Origin: Bacteroidota bacterium
Lineage (GTDB): Bacteria > Bacteroidota > Kryptoniia > Kryptoniales > JAKASW01
NCBI GenBank assembly: GCA_021796055.1
Contig: JAJYOS010000040.1
Coordinates: 1 to 15,737 of the forward strand
Direction: 5' to 3'
DNA length: 15,737 nt
A program made the position numbers and the translations under genes. Positions 15,672 to 15,737 of the stretch are shown here, in pieces (within the stretch, counting starts at the first letter, position 1; each line of letters begins with the position of its first letter). Under the pieces are notes generated by a model. That model was not told the origin of the DNA, did no database searches, and worked only from the letters and a program-made list of their open reading frames with translations.

Positions 15672-15737
15672 TCAGTCAGCGGACCTTTTCTGCAGCACTG
15701 CCAGGCTCTCTTCAACCTCGTTTCGCGGCAGTCGCCC
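15672..15737 (-). CDS. C-terminal end of a gene cut by the window edge
   Basis: The minus strand is open from the window edge to TGA at 15674-15672, giving 21 residues. The charged amphipathic segment LPRNEVEESLAVLQKR looks like a natural helical protein end, and it points into the window ahead of queF. Only this tail is visible, so no function can be given. The 66 nt between it and queF (15606-15671) show nothing recognisable. Confidence 0.4.
   Translation of the reverse strand, partial: GRLPRNEVEESLAVLQKRSAD

Overview
This window looks like ordinary chromosomal housekeeping DNA from a free-living bacterium of moderate GC content. Gene content suggests the Bacteroidota/Chlorobi/Ignavibacteria group. 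Clues are a rhomboid protease with a conserved C-terminal helical tail, a small one-POTRA Omp85 protein, a receiver-first histidine kinase and a large PEP carboxylase. Several genes have clear Shine-Dalgarno sites (GGAGG, GAGGAGG, GAGGTG), which fits Chlorobi or Ignavibacteria better than Bacteroidia. This placement is inference. I see no mobile element, CRISPR array, rRNA or complete tRNA.

Layout. Positions 4-5403 (minus strand) hold a central-metabolism run, in transcription order: gap (GAPDH), a secreted protein of unknown function, pgk, a rhomboid protease and ispG (isoprenoid synthesis). Gap and pgk catalyse consecutive steps of lower glycolysis/gluconeogenesis. Positions 5580-7515 (plus strand) form a divergent cluster: a 100-residue possible winged-helix protein, an IscA/HesB-type Fe-S carrier, an Fe/Mn superoxide dismutase, and a secreted Met/His/Cys-rich protein closed by a strong intrinsic terminator. 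The dismutase has a near-consensus promoter with a perfect inverted repeat across its spacer and -10 box, which is the best regulatory signal here. Positions 7808-10579 (minus) hold ppc, encoding PEP carboxylase.

Positions 10755-14286 (minus) hold a tightly packed operon: secG, a REC-histidine kinase, an Omp85/BamA-like outer-membrane protein and rsmE. Spacings are 15 nt, 2 nt and a 1-nt overlap. A tRNA-like 3' fragment lies just after rsmE. Positions 14407-15605 (minus) hold queF and a YhhQ-type transporter overlapping by 4 nt, a queuosine synthesis/salvage pair. The right edge appears to carry the last 21 codons of another minus-strand gene.

The genes mostly belong to known families. The parts least explained by known biology are the unknown secreted protein before pgk, the small protein before the Fe-S carrier, the secreted Met/His/Cys protein after the dismutase, the dismutase operator, the kinase-Omp85 pairing and the tRNA-like remnant. 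I found no convincing wholly new system.
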